Of a stretch of DNA of 64,000 nt, positions 35,337 through 43,365 are shown in pieces. The stretch comes from BJ22 sp021298375. Its GTDB lineage: Bacteria; Planctomycetota; Planctomycetia; Pirellulales; Pirellulaceae. The position numbers and the translations under genes were made by a program. Under the pieces are notes generated by a model, which had not been told where the DNA came from, ran no database searches, and was given only the letters and a program-made list of their open reading frames with translations. The stretch covers positions 75,424 through 139,423 of the forward strand of contig JBKDOL010000132.1 in the NCBI GenBank assembly GCA_046343015.1. The letters run 5' to 3'. The stretch's first letter is position 1, and each line of letters begins with the position of its first letter.

Positions 35337-36446
35337 GTGACGCGGGAGTGGATTGCCGAACGGTCTGCCAAATTTGACAGCAGCGGAATTCGGCGGATGT
35401 TTCAATTGGCGCGGCAAGTCAAGGACCCGGTCAATCTCTCGATCGGCCAGCCTGATTTCCCGGTCCCGGCCGCAGTCAAGCGGGCGATGATCGAAGCGAT
35501 CGAGGCGGACCGAAACGGCTACACCCTGACCGAGGGGATTCCTCCCCTGCGGGATAAATTGCAGGCGGAGATTGATCGGCAGTTCGGCCAGGCTGACCGC
35601 AAAGTGATGGTCTGTTCAGGAACCAGCGGTGGCTTGACGCTGGCCTCGTTGGGATTGGTTAACCCCGGCGAAGAGGTGATTTATTTTGACCCTTATTTTG
35701 TGATGTACCCCGGTGCGGTTGCCTTGGCGGGGGGCAAGCCGGTACCGATCTCCACCTATCCGGATTTTCGCCTGCCAATCGAAAAGGTAGCCGCAGCGAT
35801 CACACCGCGTACCAAAATGATCCTGCTCAATAGCCCCGGCAACCCGACCGGCGTCTGCTATTCGCGGGAGGAGTTGCGGCAGATTGCCGAACTGGCGGCC
35901 GAGCACAAGCTTTGTCTGGTCTCGGATGAAATCTACAGCCGCTTCAGCTTCGATGAACCGCATTGCTCACCGGCTGAGTTCAATCCGCAGACCGTGGTGG
36001 TCGATGGTTTTTCCAAACCCTATGCGATGACCGGACTGCGTTCGGCTTATGTGCATGGTCCGGCAGAAGTCATCGACGCCTTGGCTCAATTGCAGCAATT
36101 GACTTTCGTCAACGCGCCGCAGCCCGTCCAATGGGGCAGCATCGCCGCGATGGATGTGGACATCCAGCCTCTGGTCAATGAGTACCGTCGCCGCCGCGAC
36201 TTTCTGTTGGCGGAACTGCAACGGGATTACGAAATCCCGCATCCGGGCGGAGCCTTTTACCTTTTTCCCAAACTCCCCTGGGGCACGGGCGAAGAGTTTT
36301 TCCAAGCCGCTCTGGCCGAGAGCCTGCTGGTAATCCCGGGAACCGTTTTCAGCGAACGAGATTCTCACTTCCGCATCTCCTATGCGGCCGATGAACGGAC
36401 CTTGCAGCGAGGGGTGGAGATTCTCAAGCGGTTGGCGCGGCGCTGA
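35337..36446 (+). CDS. class I/II PLP-dependent aminotransferase
   Basis: 369 residues. The start is GTG 35337 because GAGGAG lies 7 nt upstream; ATG 35331 is too close to it. Fold type I motifs are NLSIGQPDFPVP, NGYTLTEGIPPLRDKL, LLNSPGNPTGVCYS, VSDEIYSRF, the PLP lysine in VVDGFSKPYAMTGLRSAY, and FRISYAADE. Related to aspartate/aromatic aminotransferases; the substrate cannot be fixed from sequence alone. It is divergent from purF. Confidence 0.92.
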   Translation: MTREWIAERSAKFDSSGIRRMFQLARQVKDPVNLSIGQPDFPVPAAVKRAMIEAIEADRNGYTLTEGIPPLRDKLQAEIDRQFGQADRKVMVCSGTSGGLTLASLGLVNPGEEVIYFDPYFVMYPGAVALAGGKPVPISTYPDFRLPIEKVAAAITPRTKMILLNSPGNPTGVCYSREELRQIAELAAEHKLCLVSDEIYSRFSFDEPHCSPAEFNPQTVVVDGFSKPYAMTGLRSAYVHGPAEVIDALAQLQQLTFVNAPQPVQWGSIAAMDVDIQPLVNEYRRRRDFLLAELQRDYEIPHPGGAFYLFPKLPWGTGEEFFQAALAESLLVIPGTVFSERDSHFRISYAADERTLQRGVEILKRLARR

Positions 36447-36464
36447 GTTCTTCGCAGGGGAGCG

Positions 36465-37109
36465 TCAGCTGTCCGACTTTTCAAACTCGGCCCGATAAAC
36501 TGGCAGGCCGTGCAAGCGGGTGCGGCGCTCAAAGTGCGTCTTGAAAGATTCGTCTGGCTGCTGGGGAAGCTCGACTGGAAGCGGGCCGCGGAGTCGGGAG
36601 TGCGCGAGGATGGTCTCGCAACCACTCTGGAAATACTCCTCGACGTCGGTCCAGAAATGCAGCCGTCCCAGAGGTTTGAGGACGCGTTCGATTGCCTCAA
36701 CCAGTTCCTGCCGCACGACCCGCCGCTTGCGGTGCCGCGCTTTCCACCAAGGGTCGGGAAAATAAACGTGAACCGAATCGACAGCCGCATCGGGGACTGA
36801 TTCCCGTACGAACTTGACCGCATCGCCAGCTAACACGCGAACATTGGTCCGACCCTGTTGGGCGCAGCGGTAAGCGGCGAACTTGGCATATTTCTTGGCA
36901 ATTTCGATCCCCAAAAAATGATCGTGAGGGCGAAATCCCGATTCAGTGACGAGGAAATGGCCTTTGCCGCTGCCCACTTCGAGGTGCAGGGGGCCGTCCT
37001 GAGGAAACAAATTGGCGAGCGTCACCGGTTGCGAGGTGTCGCTCAAGTCGCGAAACAGCGGAGTGAAGTCGACATCCGGTTTGAGGCGTGGCAATGCGCG
37101 ACGACCCAT
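36465..37109 (-). CDS. trmB: tRNA (guanine-N7-)-methyltransferase
   Basis: 214 residues. Makes m7G46 in tRNA. The SAM-binding motif is LHLEVGSGKGHFL, followed by NVRVLAGDAVKFV and the family signature VHVYFPDPWWKARHRKRR. ATG 37109 was chosen: GAGGAG lies 8 nt upstream and the protein starts MGRRALPRL, while the longer frame runs into repeats. It converges on the aminotransferase gene, 18 nt away. Confidence 0.95.
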   Translation of the reverse strand: MGRRALPRLKPDVDFTPLFRDLSDTSQPVTLANLFPQDGPLHLEVGSGKGHFLVTESGFRPHDHFLGIEIAKKYAKFAAYRCAQQGRTNVRVLAGDAVKFVRESVPDAAVDSVHVYFPDPWWKARHRKRRVVRQELVEAIERVLKPLGRLHFWTDVEEYFQSGCETILAHSRLRGPLPVELPQQPDESFKTHFERRTRLHGLPVYRAEFEKSDS

Positions 37110-37406
37110 ATGCGGTGCTCCTCGAAGGTTGGTCCAGCTTGGTGCAGGGCAGGATCCAGCAACAAAAAAATCGACTGCCGAGGCGTCGATTTTCAAGTGC
37201 CGGTTTGCGGAGATGGTGACTGCCCACCGAGTGTGACTGCCCACCGAGCGTGACTGCCCACCGAGCGTGACTGCCCGCCAGGTAGTTTCGGTGCCAGCCA
37301 GGTTTCAGGTGTTGCCCCGGAAGGTCTGTCCTGAAGACAGCAGCGTGCGGCAACAGTCAGCCGCAGCGGACTACTCAGCCGCAACGGGCTACTCAGCCGC
37401 AGCGGA
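37110..37406. other. repeat-rich gap between trmB and the 33-residue gene
   Basis: No gene seen. Most of it is taken up by the 17-nt and 18-nt tandem arrays listed separately, with an A7 tract near 37165. Confidence 0.6.
37216..37283. repeat. 4 x 17-nt tandem repeat
   Basis: Units at 37216, 37233, 37250 and 37267. GTGACTGCCCACCGAGY appears three times nearly unchanged, then GTGACTGCCCGCCAGGT. Contiguous, with no spacers. Confidence 0.92.
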
Positions 37407-37410
37407 CTAC
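37357..37410. repeat. 3 x 18-nt tandem repeat over a stop codon
   Basis: TCAGCCGCAGCGGACTAC at 37357 and 37393 (identical) with a two-base variant at 37375. The stop codon of the minus-strand 33-residue gene (37409-37407) lies in the last unit. Confidence 0.92.
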
Positions 37411-37508
37411 GGGGTGCGGATGTTTTTCCGCTTCAGCCGCTTGGCCTTGCTATTGGCGGGGCGCTTGCCGTGGTTGGCTTTCTTGATTTCGCGATGAGGT
37501 TTGGCCAT
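37407..37508 (-). CDS. 33-residue highly basic protein
   Basis: ATG 37508 to TAG 37407, with CTGGAGA about 10 nt upstream. The chain MAKPHREIKKANHGKRP then ANSKAKRLKRKNIRTP has about 13 Lys/Arg and 2 His in 33 residues and no acidic residue except one Glu. Composition resembles small ribosomal proteins or nucleic-acid-binding peptides. Clean start, good Shine-Dalgarno and biased composition support it as real despite its size. A short 18-nt duplication (GTGGCGTCGATTTAWT region, 37535-37572) lies upstream. Function unknown. Confidence 0.68.
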   Translation of the reverse strand: MAKPHREIKKANHGKRPANSKAKRLKRKNIRTP

Positions 37509-37863
37509 GACTGGTCATTCTCCAGAAAAACAATGAGTGGCGTCGATTTAATGGGTGGCGTCGATTTATTGCACGGCCCCTGTTTTCGGAACCAAATTCC
37601 AGCAAGACGTGCCGAATCCGCGAATGACAGGGCTGAATGGACCCGAGCTCCAAGGTTTCCAACTTAGCATTCGGAGGCGATTTGCGGAAGCTGCAATTTG
37701 CTCCCGAGCCGAAATCTCCGCTCCAATCCGCTTCTTTTACCAGATGGGACCAAGTGGACGGGGCGAGCCATTTGTCGCGTCAATGTGGCCGCTTTTTTGT
37801 TGAGGCGGCCCTTGAGCTCACGTAAAATGTCCGGTTGTTTGAAGATTCAGGAATGGAGCAGGC
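37509..37863. other. gap between divergent small gene and nucleoside hydrolase gene
   Basis: Holds an 18-nt duplication near 37537-37572 and the promoter at 37800-37828. Open frames here lack start signals and conserved content. Confidence 0.55.
37800..37828 (+). promoter_or_regulatory. promoter of the nucleoside hydrolase gene
   Basis: TTGAGG (37800-37805), 17 nt, TAAAAT (37823-37828), 35 nt before the ATG at 37864. Short leader, so the assignment is fairly secure. Confidence 0.7.
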
Positions 37864-38811
37864 ATGACGCGAAAGCTGATCGTTGACGGAGATATGGGAA
37901 CGGACGATGCCGTCGCCCTGTGCATGCTGCTATTCGACAGCCGCATTGAGCTGCTGGGGCTGACGGCAGTGGAAGGCTGTGTGACAGCCGAGCAGGCCAA
38001 CCACAATCTGCAGGCCATTATCGCCGAGCTCGATCCGGCCCGTCATCCGCGCCTGGGGCTGGCTCAGTCTGCGGCCGGAGCCCCGCCGATTACCGGCCGG
38101 CATTTGTATGGCGAGGACGGGTTGGGGAACACTCACTTCGAGTTTCCGTCCAAGCAACACTTGCCCTCCTCGGAAAAGCTGATGATCGACCTGGTCCGGA
38201 AATCGCCGGGCGAGGTTTCAATTCTCTGTTTGGGACCGCTGACCAACGTCGCCCGGGCGATTCAACGCGACCCGGCGATCGAGACGATGGTTGACCGGGT
38301 GATAATGGTCGGGGGGAGTTTTCAGGGGATCGGCAACGTCACCCCTACGGCCGAGTTCAATTTTTATTTTGACCCCGACAGCGCCCGCTCGGTGCTGCGC
38401 TCCAAACTGACGCGAACCCTCGTTCCGCTGGATGTCACCCGCCAGGTTTCCTTTGGACTGGAGATGTTGAATGAGCTGCCGGGTGAGTCGACTCGCAGCG
38501 GCCTATTCCTGCGGCAGGTTCTCCCCTTTGCTTTTCGCGCTTATCGCCAGCAACTGGGGCACGAGACCATCACGCTCAATGATGCGGTCGGCGCTTTGGC
38601 CGTCTGCGAGCCGGAGCTGTTTCAATTCGAGGACATGGCTGCGGACGTTGAGACCGAAGGCGAGCTGACCCGAGGGATGACGGTGTTTGACCGACGGGTG
38701 CCGCAAGAGTGGCGGTCCAATCTCGAAGTGGCTGTGAGCTTGCGAGTGGATGCTGCCCGGCAATATCTGCTCGACCAGCTCCACGTCTCGGGACGAGCCA
38801 CCAGTTTTTAG
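37864..38811 (+). CDS. inosine-uridine-type nucleoside hydrolase
   Basis: 315 residues. Hydrolyses the N-glycosidic bond of ribonucleosides (salvage). The calcium-binding N-terminal Asp cluster is LIVDGDMGTDDAVAL. Other family parts are EDGLGNTHFEFP, ILCLGPLTNVARAI, IMVGGSFQGIGNVTPTAEFN with the metal Asp in NFYFDPDSA, and the late loop TLNDAVGALA. Base preference cannot be read with confidence. Confidence 0.93.
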   Translation: MTRKLIVDGDMGTDDAVALCMLLFDSRIELLGLTAVEGCVTAEQANHNLQAIIAELDPARHPRLGLAQSAAGAPPITGRHLYGEDGLGNTHFEFPSKQHLPSSEKLMIDLVRKSPGEVSILCLGPLTNVARAIQRDPAIETMVDRVIMVGGSFQGIGNVTPTAEFNFYFDPDSARSVLRSKLTRTLVPLDVTRQVSFGLEMLNELPGESTRSGLFLRQVLPFAFRAYRQQLGHETITLNDAVGALAVCEPELFQFEDMAADVETEGELTRGMTVFDRRVPQEWRSNLEVAVSLRVDAARQYLLDQLHVSGRATSF

Positions 38812-39060
38812 CTGGTAAGAGTGGTGGCTCCGAACCGCTGGGGGATGAACCGTCGGAGCCTGCCGAAATAACCATTTAACAAGCAGCCCCGATGGACGCG
38901 GATTTGGCTGACGCGGCCTGCTGTACTTCTGTGTTTCACACTTGCTCGTCGCCGAGGTTTGCAGCGGCGTATCTGTTTCCGCCCGTCAGCGTGAAACCCC
39001 TACTCAAGCTTGGGGGCTGAGCAAGCGGGGGGCTCGGCTGAGCCACGGGCGAAGCGGCCG

Positions 39061-40284
39061 TTACTCGCTCTTTTCCCGAATTTCGACCGAGACAATGACT
39101 TCCTCGCTTTTTCGCAGCAGTTTGACGGGGACTTTATCTCCCAGGCGGGCGAGGCTGACTTGAGTCACCAGGTGGGAGTCGTCCAGCACTTTGCGGCCAT
39201 TGAATTCGATCACCAAGTCGTTCTCTTTGATTCCGGCGGCGTCTGCGGGGCCGCCGGGTGTGACGGCTGAAATCAGGGCGCCATGGCCGCGATTGAAGCC
39301 CATTTCCAGGGCTTTCCGGGGAGAGAAGCTGCCGTCCATTGAGACGCCCAGGAAGCCGCGTTTGACGTAGCCGACATCGACCAGGTCAGTGACGATCCGC
39401 ATCACCATGTTGATCGGGATGGCAAATCCAATCCCATCACTGCCGCCGGAGTTGCTGGCAATCGCCGTGTTCATGCCGATCACTTCCCCGTCGAGATTGA
39501 ACAGTGGACCACCACTGTTTCCCGGGTTGATCGATGCATCCGTTTGAAAAAAGTCTTGATACTTGACGCCCTGCGGACCAAGTTCCAGATCGTGCCGAAA
39601 CTTGGCGCTGATGATTCCCTGGCTGACCGAGTGACTCAAACCAAAGGGGCTGCCAATCGCGACGACGTTGTCGCCGATTTCCACATGGTCACTGTCTCCC
39701 AACCGCGCGGGCGAGAGTTTGTCAGACTCCATCAGCAGGACAGAGACATCGGAGTCCTTGTCGTGCCGGACATCCGTTGCCCGGAAGGCATAATCATCGA
39801 TCACGATTTGGATGTTCTCCAGCTCGGCGCCCTCGATCACGTGGTAATTGGTGACCACGAAATTCCGATTGCGATAGCGGATCACGACTCCAGAGCCGGC
39901 TTCTTCAATCACGGCCGCCCGCGCCGAGTAGCTGTTGTCATTGTTGCGCGTCCGCGTTTTCTTGGCCTCGATATGAGCTACCGCGGGACTGGCCGATTTC
40001 ACCAGCAGCCTGAGCATCCCGAACTCGCGGGGCGAGTGCCCGGCCCCCCGGAATTCAACTCCCGGGAGTTCCCCCAAGCTGAAGCGGCCTGATGTCTCCG
40101 AGGCGGGAGTGACTCGCGCCGTGTCACCTTGGGCAAAGAGTGAGTTCCCACTGTCGCCGGGAATGCCAAGCAGCATTCCACAGCAGAGCAGGGCAGTGCG
40201 ACCAAGGAGGGAAACACGAAGGCGGGAAATGAGGTGTCGGGTCGGCAAGCGGAGAGGCAGTGGGTTGGGGAGTGAGAAGTTCAT
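39061..40284 (-). CDS. HtrA/DegP-like periplasmic serine protease
   Basis: 407 residues. An N-terminal signal or anchor (about 22-52, ending SLFAQG) leads into a trypsin-like domain with triad His148 (VVTNYHVIEG), Asp179 (KDSDVSVLLM) and Ser257 (NPGNSGGPLFN). One PDZ domain (about 310-400; RGHGALISAVTPGGPADAAG, then LVIEFNGRKV) follows. One PDZ instead of two fits the DegS/HtrA-like form. Expected to degrade or sense misfolded envelope proteins. Confidence 0.94.
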   Translation of the reverse strand: MNFSLPNPLPLRLPTRHLISRLRVSLLGRTALLCCGMLLGIPGDSGNSLFAQGDTARVTPASETSGRFSLGELPGVEFRGAGHSPREFGMLRLLVKSASPAVAHIEAKKTRTRNNDNSYSARAAVIEEAGSGVVIRYRNRNFVVTNYHVIEGAELENIQIVIDDYAFRATDVRHDKDSDVSVLLMESDKLSPARLGDSDHVEIGDNVVAIGSPFGLSHSVSQGIISAKFRHDLELGPQGVKYQDFFQTDASINPGNSGGPLFNLDGEVIGMNTAIASNSGGSDGIGFAIPINMVMRIVTDLVDVGYVKRGFLGVSMDGSFSPRKALEMGFNRGHGALISAVTPGGPADAAGIKENDLVIEFNGRKVLDDSHLVTQVSLARLGDKVPVKLLRKSEEVIVSVEIREKSE

Positions 40285-40415
40285 GCTGTGGGTCGCAGTT
40301 CGAGGGGATTCGAAGAACCAACTTCTATCAGACTAGCCGCGAAACAAGACGTTAACGAGTCCCGCAGAGTCGGTTCGAGACGGTTTTGACGATTTTGGCT
40401 GGTAGACTTTGCCGG

Positions 40416-40850
40416 TCAGGAAATATTGAAGTCCAGATCGGTCAACCGATAATCGTCGGAGCGGTCGATGAGGCGGCCCCAATCGTGCGAGCGGGAGTTG
40501 CCAGAGGATTCGTTCTGTCGCTGGCAATTGATGCAGGTCGTGGCATAGGGCAGTGCCTGAAGTCGGGCGACGGGGATGCTTTGGTTGCAGCCTTCGCAAA
40601 CTCCATATCGCCCCTGAGCCAAAAGTTGCAGGGCAACTTCAACGTTCAGCAATTCGCGAGAAGCGACTTCGGCAAGTTGCGAGCTGAGCTCACCAAAGGC
40701 TGAGTCGCTGGCGAAGTCGATTACATCGCCGACGGAGTCCTGATTCATCTGACGCAGCAGGCTGTCGTCGCCAGCGAGGGCTTGGCGGAGTGCTTCGCGG
40801 CGTTGCAACAGAACTGCTTTCATTTCGTTCAACGTGTCTTTTCTTCCCAT
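40416..40850 (-). CDS. DksA/TraR-type zinc-finger protein
   Basis: 144 residues from ATG 40850, with AAGGA about 9 nt upstream. An N-terminal helical hairpin (LLQRREALRQALAGDDSLLR, then acidic VGDVIDFASDSAF) and a C4 zinc finger (CEGCNQSIPVARL, then TTCINCQ) are in DksA order. DksA-like proteins enter the RNA polymerase secondary channel and modulate initiation, often with ppGpp. The Asp residues at the hairpin tip support such a role. A polar tail of about 30 residues follows the finger. Confidence 0.9.
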   Translation of the reverse strand: MGRKDTLNEMKAVLLQRREALRQALAGDDSLLRQMNQDSVGDVIDFASDSAFGELSSQLAEVASRELLNVEVALQLLAQGRYGVCEGCNQSIPVARLQALPYATTCINCQRQNESSGNSRSHDWGRLIDRSDDYRLTDLDFNIS

Positions 40851-41248
40851 GACTTGGGTCCTTGAGGCTGATGGGAACTCGGAATGTTCACCCAGCCCGC
40901 AAGCAGCAACAGAAAGAACTGAGCTTTGGCGAGATCGTGCGGCAAATTGGCTGGTCGCTAAAACTATAGGTTGAGTTGCGCGAGCGAACGGAATTTTCCC
41001 GCTCCTCTTCTCAGGGCCGGACAAAAGTGGAGTGCCTCCGCGAGACTCGACTTGCAGCTCTCCCCGCCCCAACCAGAAGGCACAGACGGTACAGCTGGTG
41101 CGACCGCTCCAACTACGAGCAATGCATTGGGAAATGCAGCATCCCCTTGACGTCTGTTTGACCAATCGCAGGGACAAACCTAGGTTTCCACAGCCTCGAC
41201 AGCGATGTTGAGGATTCGTCTCGTCTCTACCTTCCGCCAATCAGAATC
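40851..41248. other. gap between divergent dksA-like and unknown genes
   Basis: No gene supported. A TATAGT box for the minus strand lies near 40964-40969 without a good -35. Plus-strand initiation signals for 41249 are not clear. Confidence 0.5.
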
Positions 41249-42451
41249 ATGAAACGCGGTGCCATCTCGTCTCAATCTCGGGCCTCCAGCCTTGACGGCG
41301 CAGACCAACTCGGTCAAGACGTCGCCCGGTTGGCTGACTTGAGCTGTCGCTTTGAGCGACTGCTCAAGCGGGTTCGGATTTTGGCCGGTCACTGTGAACA
41401 GGCTCCGGAAAATCTGCGCGATTCGCTCAAGCAGTTTCTCGACCTGGCCGTGATTGAAATGGAGGAGGGATTTCAAGCCTTGGTGAGTTACCAGGGTCGT
41501 CTATCCCAGTCTGTCACTGTCCCAGAGTCGGAATCGGGCAAGCTCAGTTCAGAGCAACCGGTCGCTGATTCGCCAATCGAACCGCAAGCGACAGCCCTCG
41601 CGTCTGTTCCGCCGGTGGTCTCTGAGAACGAGGACTGTGAGCAGGGGATTGAACCCACGTTCGACAATATAGAGATGAGTTTTAATACCATGGCACGACT
41701 TGCTGAAATTCCTGAAGCAGCTGACCTGAATGCAATTCTCGCACGACTGGAAAGCGGCGATGACGCCAGCGATGCGGACGAGTTCCGAAGGCCGATTCAG
41801 GATTCGCCAACCAATACACGCGAACAACTGTTAGGCTTTGACGTCTGTCGGATGGAGGTCAGGCCAAACCCGGCCACTCCAGCCGCCGCCGAGCCCCAAA
41901 ACCTGCCCCAAAACCTGCCCCAAAACTTGTCGCAGAACTTGTCGCAGAGTCGCACAAACCGTGCTTTGGCAGCGGCCGATCGAGCCGATACCCACCATAT
42001 TTCCGCGGCGGAAGTGGTATTCACTTCGGCGGGGGACAGCCATTCGGCGGGGGACAGCCTGAGATATGCGGCGGCCCTCAGCGCGGGACTTCCGGCCGAA
42101 GCGGGAGCGTTCCCAATCGCCTCCGGGGCGTACGGGTCGCGGGAACAAGTCGAAGACGGTGCCGACGTCCAGCCGGTACTGCCTGTACCGGATGCCGAAG
42201 TGAACGATGCCGAAGTTAAAGGCGCGCCGGAGAGCCTGTCCGGGCACTCGCCGATTCCTTCGAACCTGGAGAGTCCGGCCCGGCAGAATCCAAACAGCGC
42301 TCCGAGCCCGTCGCGAGGGCATGCCAGTGAACAGGTGGAAGACGTTAACCCTCTGGAGTCGATTGCACCCGAGAATCTCGAGGCAATTCTGTCCCTGAAA
42401 GAGGAGTTGATTCTGGTCTCCTCCAAATTCAAGAACTCAGGAGTGTTTTGA
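41249..42451 (+). CDS. unknown protein, helical head and long disordered tail
   Basis: 400 residues from ATG 41249. Residues 20-85 are helical (RFERLLKRVRILAGHCEQ, then LKQFLDLAVIEMEEGFQAL). Most of the rest is Pro/Ala/Ser/Glu-rich and probably disordered. It contains a 4-residue repeat (QNLP, QNLP, QNLS, QNLS; four 12-nt DNA units near 41899-41946) and SAGDS twice (18-nt unit near 42030-42065). A short helix ends the protein (LEAILSLKEELILVSSKF). No family recognised. It precedes the 42524 gene by 72 nt and is probably cotranscribed with it. Confidence 0.65.
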   Translation: MKRGAISSQSRASSLDGADQLGQDVARLADLSCRFERLLKRVRILAGHCEQAPENLRDSLKQFLDLAVIEMEEGFQALVSYQGRLSQSVTVPESESGKLSSEQPVADSPIEPQATALASVPPVVSENEDCEQGIEPTFDNIEMSFNTMARLAEIPEAADLNAILARLESGDDASDADEFRRPIQDSPTNTREQLLGFDVCRMEVRPNPATPAAAEPQNLPQNLPQNLSQNLSQSRTNRALAAADRADTHHISAAEVVFTSAGDSHSAGDSLRYAAALSAGLPAEAGAFPIASGAYGSREQVEDGADVQPVLPVPDAEVNDAEVKGAPESLSGHSPIPSNLESPARQNPNSAPSPSRGHASEQVEDVNPLESIAPENLEAILSLKEELILVSSKFKNSGVF

Positions 42452-42523
42452 GCTCCAGGCTTTACGCAAAACTGTTGATTCAACCTAACTGACCAAACAA
42501 GATTCGATTTACAGGTGTGTCCC

Positions 42524-43198
42524 ATGTCGTCAAGCTCTTCTCCGTCCGGCAAGTCCGGCGGTTATACAGTCGGTCTCTCTACGGCACGTTTCCTCGATCA
42601 AGCCATGCTGGATGAGGTCGCGCCCACCGCGGTTCCAGCCTTGCGTCCTGCGCCTACTCCCCCTCCCCCTCCCGCACCGGTTCCACCGATTGCGGCAACC
42701 AAGGCTTCCGAGCGGAATGAATCCGACGAAGAGATTTCCAGTTACATGAGCCAGTTGCTGAAGCGGACCGGGCAAGCGCCGGCGGGAGGTACACCAAGTG
42801 CGCCCCCTCCCGCTGCTCCCGTCTCGTCCCATTCGTCAGCCGCCGAGCCTTCCGAGGGGCACTCCGAGTCGGCCGCTGAAGAGGAGGCCCCTTGGACCGA
42901 AGCCCAGTACATTCCCAAAAAGCTGGCGCCTGAACGGGAGGCTGACCTGCGTGCCTTCCGCAAACTTGCCAATGCTTCCGCTCGCGGGGCACTGAACAGT
43001 TTCGAGCAGAAAAAACAGCGCAAGCAATGCAAGACCAGCGGATTCCTTGCGGTGTCGAGCTTGGTTGCTGCGATTCCCCTGTACTTGTGGGGAGGTTTAC
43101 TGGGCGATCACTGGGGCGCCAGCGCCCTGGCGGCACTGGTCATCGGCGGCGTGTTCGGTTACCGCTTCCATAAATCGCGCGGTGGTTTGGAGAAGTAA
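42524..43198 (+). CDS. unknown Pro-rich protein with C-terminal hydrophobic hairpin
   Basis: 224 residues from ATG 42524 (AGGTG upstream). A Ser/Gly-rich start, a proline run (PAPTPPPPPAPVPPI), an acidic stretch, then basic residues (FEQKKQRKQCKTSG) before two hydrophobic segments (about 173-193 and 198-215; FLAVSSLVAAIPLYLWGGLL, ASALAALVIGGVFGYRF). The N-terminal 170 residues would be cytoplasmic with a membrane hairpin at the end. Function unknown; paired with the preceding gene. Confidence 0.75.
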   Translation: MSSSSSPSGKSGGYTVGLSTARFLDQAMLDEVAPTAVPALRPAPTPPPPPAPVPPIAATKASERNESDEEISSYMSQLLKRTGQAPAGGTPSAPPPAAPVSSHSSAAEPSEGHSESAAEEEAPWTEAQYIPKKLAPEREADLRAFRKLANASARGALNSFEQKKQRKQCKTSGFLAVSSLVAAIPLYLWGGLLGDHWGASALAALVIGGVFGYRFHKSRGGLEK

Positions 43199-43365
43199 CC
43201 CTCCGCTGAGCGATCCTGCAATCACCGGTCAGGTCAGATCACTGACCCACAGCCTGCCTGACCAACTTTTCATCCAGCAGCAATTTCATTCGGCCGTGCT
43301 TCGGATTCGGAGCGCGGCCGGCTGGTTTTTTGGGGGCAGCATCCGGCTGACGGAACCGTAGCCGC

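Noticed and set aside
37216..37410. CRISPR-like regular repeats
   Set aside because: Units are contiguous without spacers, differ between the two arrays, and no cas gene is near; these are plain tandem duplications.
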